From positions 248,001 through 312,000 of the forward strand of contig NZ_UGJJ01000003.1 in assembly GCF_900451175.1 (NCBI RefSeq): DNA of 64,000 bases, given 5' to 3'. The notes beneath the pieces were generated by a model. The model had not been told where the DNA came from. It made no database searches and saw only the letters and a program-made list of their open reading frames with translations. The stretch is from Kingella potus (GTDB taxonomy: Bacteria > Pseudomonadota > Gammaproteobacteria > Burkholderiales > Neisseriaceae). Position 1 is the first letter of the stretch; every line of letters starts with the position of its first letter. The position numbers and the translations under genes were made by a program. Positions 62,584 through 64,000 of this stretch are shown piece after piece.

Positions 62584-63012
62584 TCAGCGTTTTTCCTTTT
62601 TCTGGCAAGTGCTGCACACACCGTACATATACAGTGCGTGATCAACAATGCGGTAGCCGTGTTCTTCGGCCATTCTGTCTTGCAGCTCTTCGATTTCCTC
62701 GCTGTGGAACTCGGCCACTCGGCCGCATTTGACACAGACAATGTGGTCATGGTGTCCGCCGGTATTCAATTCGTACACCGCTTTACCGGTTTCAAAATGA
62801 TGGCGCAGCAGAATACCCGCCTGCTCAAACTGGGTCAGTACGCGGTAGATGGTGGCCACACCGATCTCCACATCGCTTTCCAAAAGCATACGGTACACAT
62901 CTTCCGCGCTCATATGCTCTTTCGGATGTTTTTCAAACAGATCCAGGATTTTCAAACGGGGACCGGTTACTTTCAGGCCGCTGTCTCTCAGTTGTGCAAT
63001 ATTGTTGTCCAT
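62584..63012 (-). CDS. fur: Ferric uptake regulator
   Basis: 142 residues from MDNNIAQLRDSGLKVTGP, the start with a GAAAGAG ribosome binding site; an ATG six codons upstream (MKEPDY) is possible. Winged-helix DNA-binding domain (SAEDVYRMLL...GVATIYRVLTQFEQAGIL), metal-binding HHDHIVCVKCGRV and HEELQ-region, and the C-terminal CSTCQKK structural-zinc cysteines. Divergent from bamE. Iron-dependent repressor; candidate regulator of the heme locus in this window. Confidence 0.95.
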   Translation of the reverse strand: MDNNIAQLRDSGLKVTGPRLKILDLFEKHPKEHMSAEDVYRMLLESDVEIGVATIYRVLTQFEQAGILLRHHFETGKAVYELNTGGHHDHIVCVKCGRVAEFHSEEIEELQDRMAEEHGYRIVDHALYMYGVCSTCQKKEKR

Positions 63013-63164
63013 ATAATCAGGCTCTTTCATATCGTAGTTGGATGATTGCCGCTATAATACGCAAATTTGACGCGCTTGCCCACTATCATTTGATAAAAAT
63101 TTTCAAATAAAATCTTTGTCGTGTATAACACCCGTTTTCCCGTATTTTCCGGAAAGGTAACATT

Positions 63165-63545
63165 GTGAACAAAACCGCCATTCTGCTTGCCGCAACAGCC
63201 TGTATCGCCCTCTCCGCCTGCTCGTCCGAGCGGGTTTCCCATTTTCCGTCGTACAAACTGAAAGTCATCCAGGGCAACCGGCTGGATGCCCGCGCCGTAG
63301 CCGCCTTGCAGCCCGGAATGAGCCGCGACCAGGTTCAGCTTCTGCTCGGTACGCCCCTCCTGCGCTCCGCTTTCCGACAAAACCGTTGGGACTACACCTA
63401 CGAGATCAGCCGCAACGGCATTATCGACCAAAGCGAAACCCGCAATCTGACCGTTTGGTTTGAAAACGACCGCGTCGTTAAAGCAGAGGGCAACGCCATC
63501 GGCTATGCCCGCGAACAACTCCAATCCGCCGCACAGGCGCAATAG
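63165..63545 (+). CDS. bamE: Outer-membrane assembly lipoprotein BamE
   Basis: 126 residues from a GTG start with GGAAAGGTAACATT before it. Lipoprotein signal MNKTAILLAATACIALSACSS (lipobox LSAC), then the BamE core LQPGMSRDQVQLLLGTPLLRSAFRQNRWDYTY. Part of the BAM complex inserting outer-membrane proteins such as the two receptors here. 15 nt before dapB. Confidence 0.93.
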   Translation: MNKTAILLAATACIALSACSSERVSHFPSYKLKVIQGNRLDARAVAALQPGMSRDQVQLLLGTPLLRSAFRQNRWDYTYEISRNGIIDQSETRNLTVWFENDRVVKAEGNAIGYAREQLQSAAQAQ

Positions 63546-63560
63546 CACGGGGCGCAGGGC

Positions 63561-64000
63561 ATGAATCCTTTGAAAATCGCCATCGCCGGTGCAAACGGCC
63601 GCATGGGGCGCGTCCTCATCGAAGCTGTCGGTAAACACCCCGACACCGTATTGAGCGGCGCACTCGAACATTCCGGCTCCGACGCACTGGGTCTCGATGC
63701 GGGTTTTGCAATCGGTCTGAAAACCGGCATTCTGATTACAGACGACGCAGATGCGGTATTGGCACAAAGCGACGTACTCATCGACTTTACCCGCCCCGAA
63801 CCTACCCTGCGCCATCTGCACAAATGCGTGGAACACGGTGTGAACATCGTCATCGGTACTACCGGCTTCGACGATACGGGCAAAGCCGCCATCAAAGCCG
63901 CAGGCGAAAGCATCGGTGTGGTGTTTGCTGCCAATTTCAGCGTGGGTGTCAACCTTACCTTCCACATTCTCGACACCGTTGCCCGCGTGTTAAACGAAGG
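63561..64000 (+). CDS. dapB: 4-hydroxy-tetrahydrodipicolinate reductase (partial, 3' end beyond window)
   Basis: The visible 146 residues start MNPLKIAIAGANGRMGRVLIEAV (NAD(P)H-binding GxxGxxG) and contain VLIDFTRPEPTLRHL and TGFDDTGKAAIKAA, and end in FAANFSVGVNLTF, all typical DapB. Third gene of the conserved fur / bamE-dapB cluster. Confidence 0.95.
   Translation, partial: MNPLKIAIAGANGRMGRVLIEAVGKHPDTVLSGALEHSGSDALGLDAGFAIGLKTGILITDDADAVLAQSDVLIDFTRPEPTLRHLHKCVEHGVNIVIGTTGFDDTGKAAIKAAGESIGVVFAANFSVGVNLTFHILDTVARVLNE

Noticed and set aside
62304..62750. Minus-strand frame reading through tRNA-Asn
   Set aside because: The familiar false frame produced by tRNA sequence (ends in the LAPRPGLEPGTCGL-type peptide); overlaps fur and the tRNA.

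Overview
The window comes from a Neisseria-type betaproteobacterium. The 12-mer AGGCCGTCTGAA, the AG dialect of the neisserial DNA uptake sequence (DUS), occurs dozens of times on both strands. It sits mostly as inverted pairs behind genes, and gene content and order (fur/bamE/dapB, HisB with an N-terminal extension, DegT/WbpD pair) fit Neisseria. GC is high and many antisense frames stay open by chance. The species cannot be fixed from the sequence alone.

Layout. 1-31 kb is mostly housekeeping: queuosine (queH, queA), pssA, rluB, a UDP-sugar aminotransferase/acetyltransferase pair, phoH, tsaD, uraA, waaF, lnt, dapC, tmk, the gcr-type membrane protein, rpoD, serB, yhbY, rlmE and ftsH. A well-formed unannotated sRNA candidate lies at about 14.6 kb. 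29.3-49.6 kb is dominated by heme use: a HutW-HutX fusion and a ChuY-like reductase behind a perfect FNR box; two 1094/1095-residue TonB-dependent receptors in inverted orientation; and, divergent from the second, a secreted hemophilin-like protein followed by its Slam outer-membrane translocator. Between the two receptors lie the SRP 4.5S RNA gene, a 1278-residue FAD/Fe-S oxidoreductase, lptE and holA. 49.6-56.5 kb is repeat-rich (REP-like palindromes, G-quadruplex motifs, a 265-bp tandem duplication, two IS481-type insertion sequences) and also carries hisC, hisB and orn. 56.5-64 kb returns to conserved genes (purC, an RsmB/NOP-like methyltransferase, an acyltransferase, two YbjQ-like genes, tRNA-Asn, fur, bamE, dapB).

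Most interesting points. (1) The two receptors are identical over their first 201 and last 235 residues but differ in many short islands between. They form inverted arms of about 3.5 kb and so could exchange loops or promoters by inversion or gene conversion. Nearby repeats carry a G4 motif resembling the gonococcal pilE G4. (2) HutW and HutX are fused in one frame, yet the HutX part keeps its own Shine-Dalgarno and ATG. (3) A sigma70-driven sRNA candidate has two GCAA-tetraloop hairpins and CU-rich anti-Shine-Dalgarno sequence. (4) The 4.5S RNA gene is visible between protein genes. (5) Six genes use the TGA inside a DUS as their stop codon.
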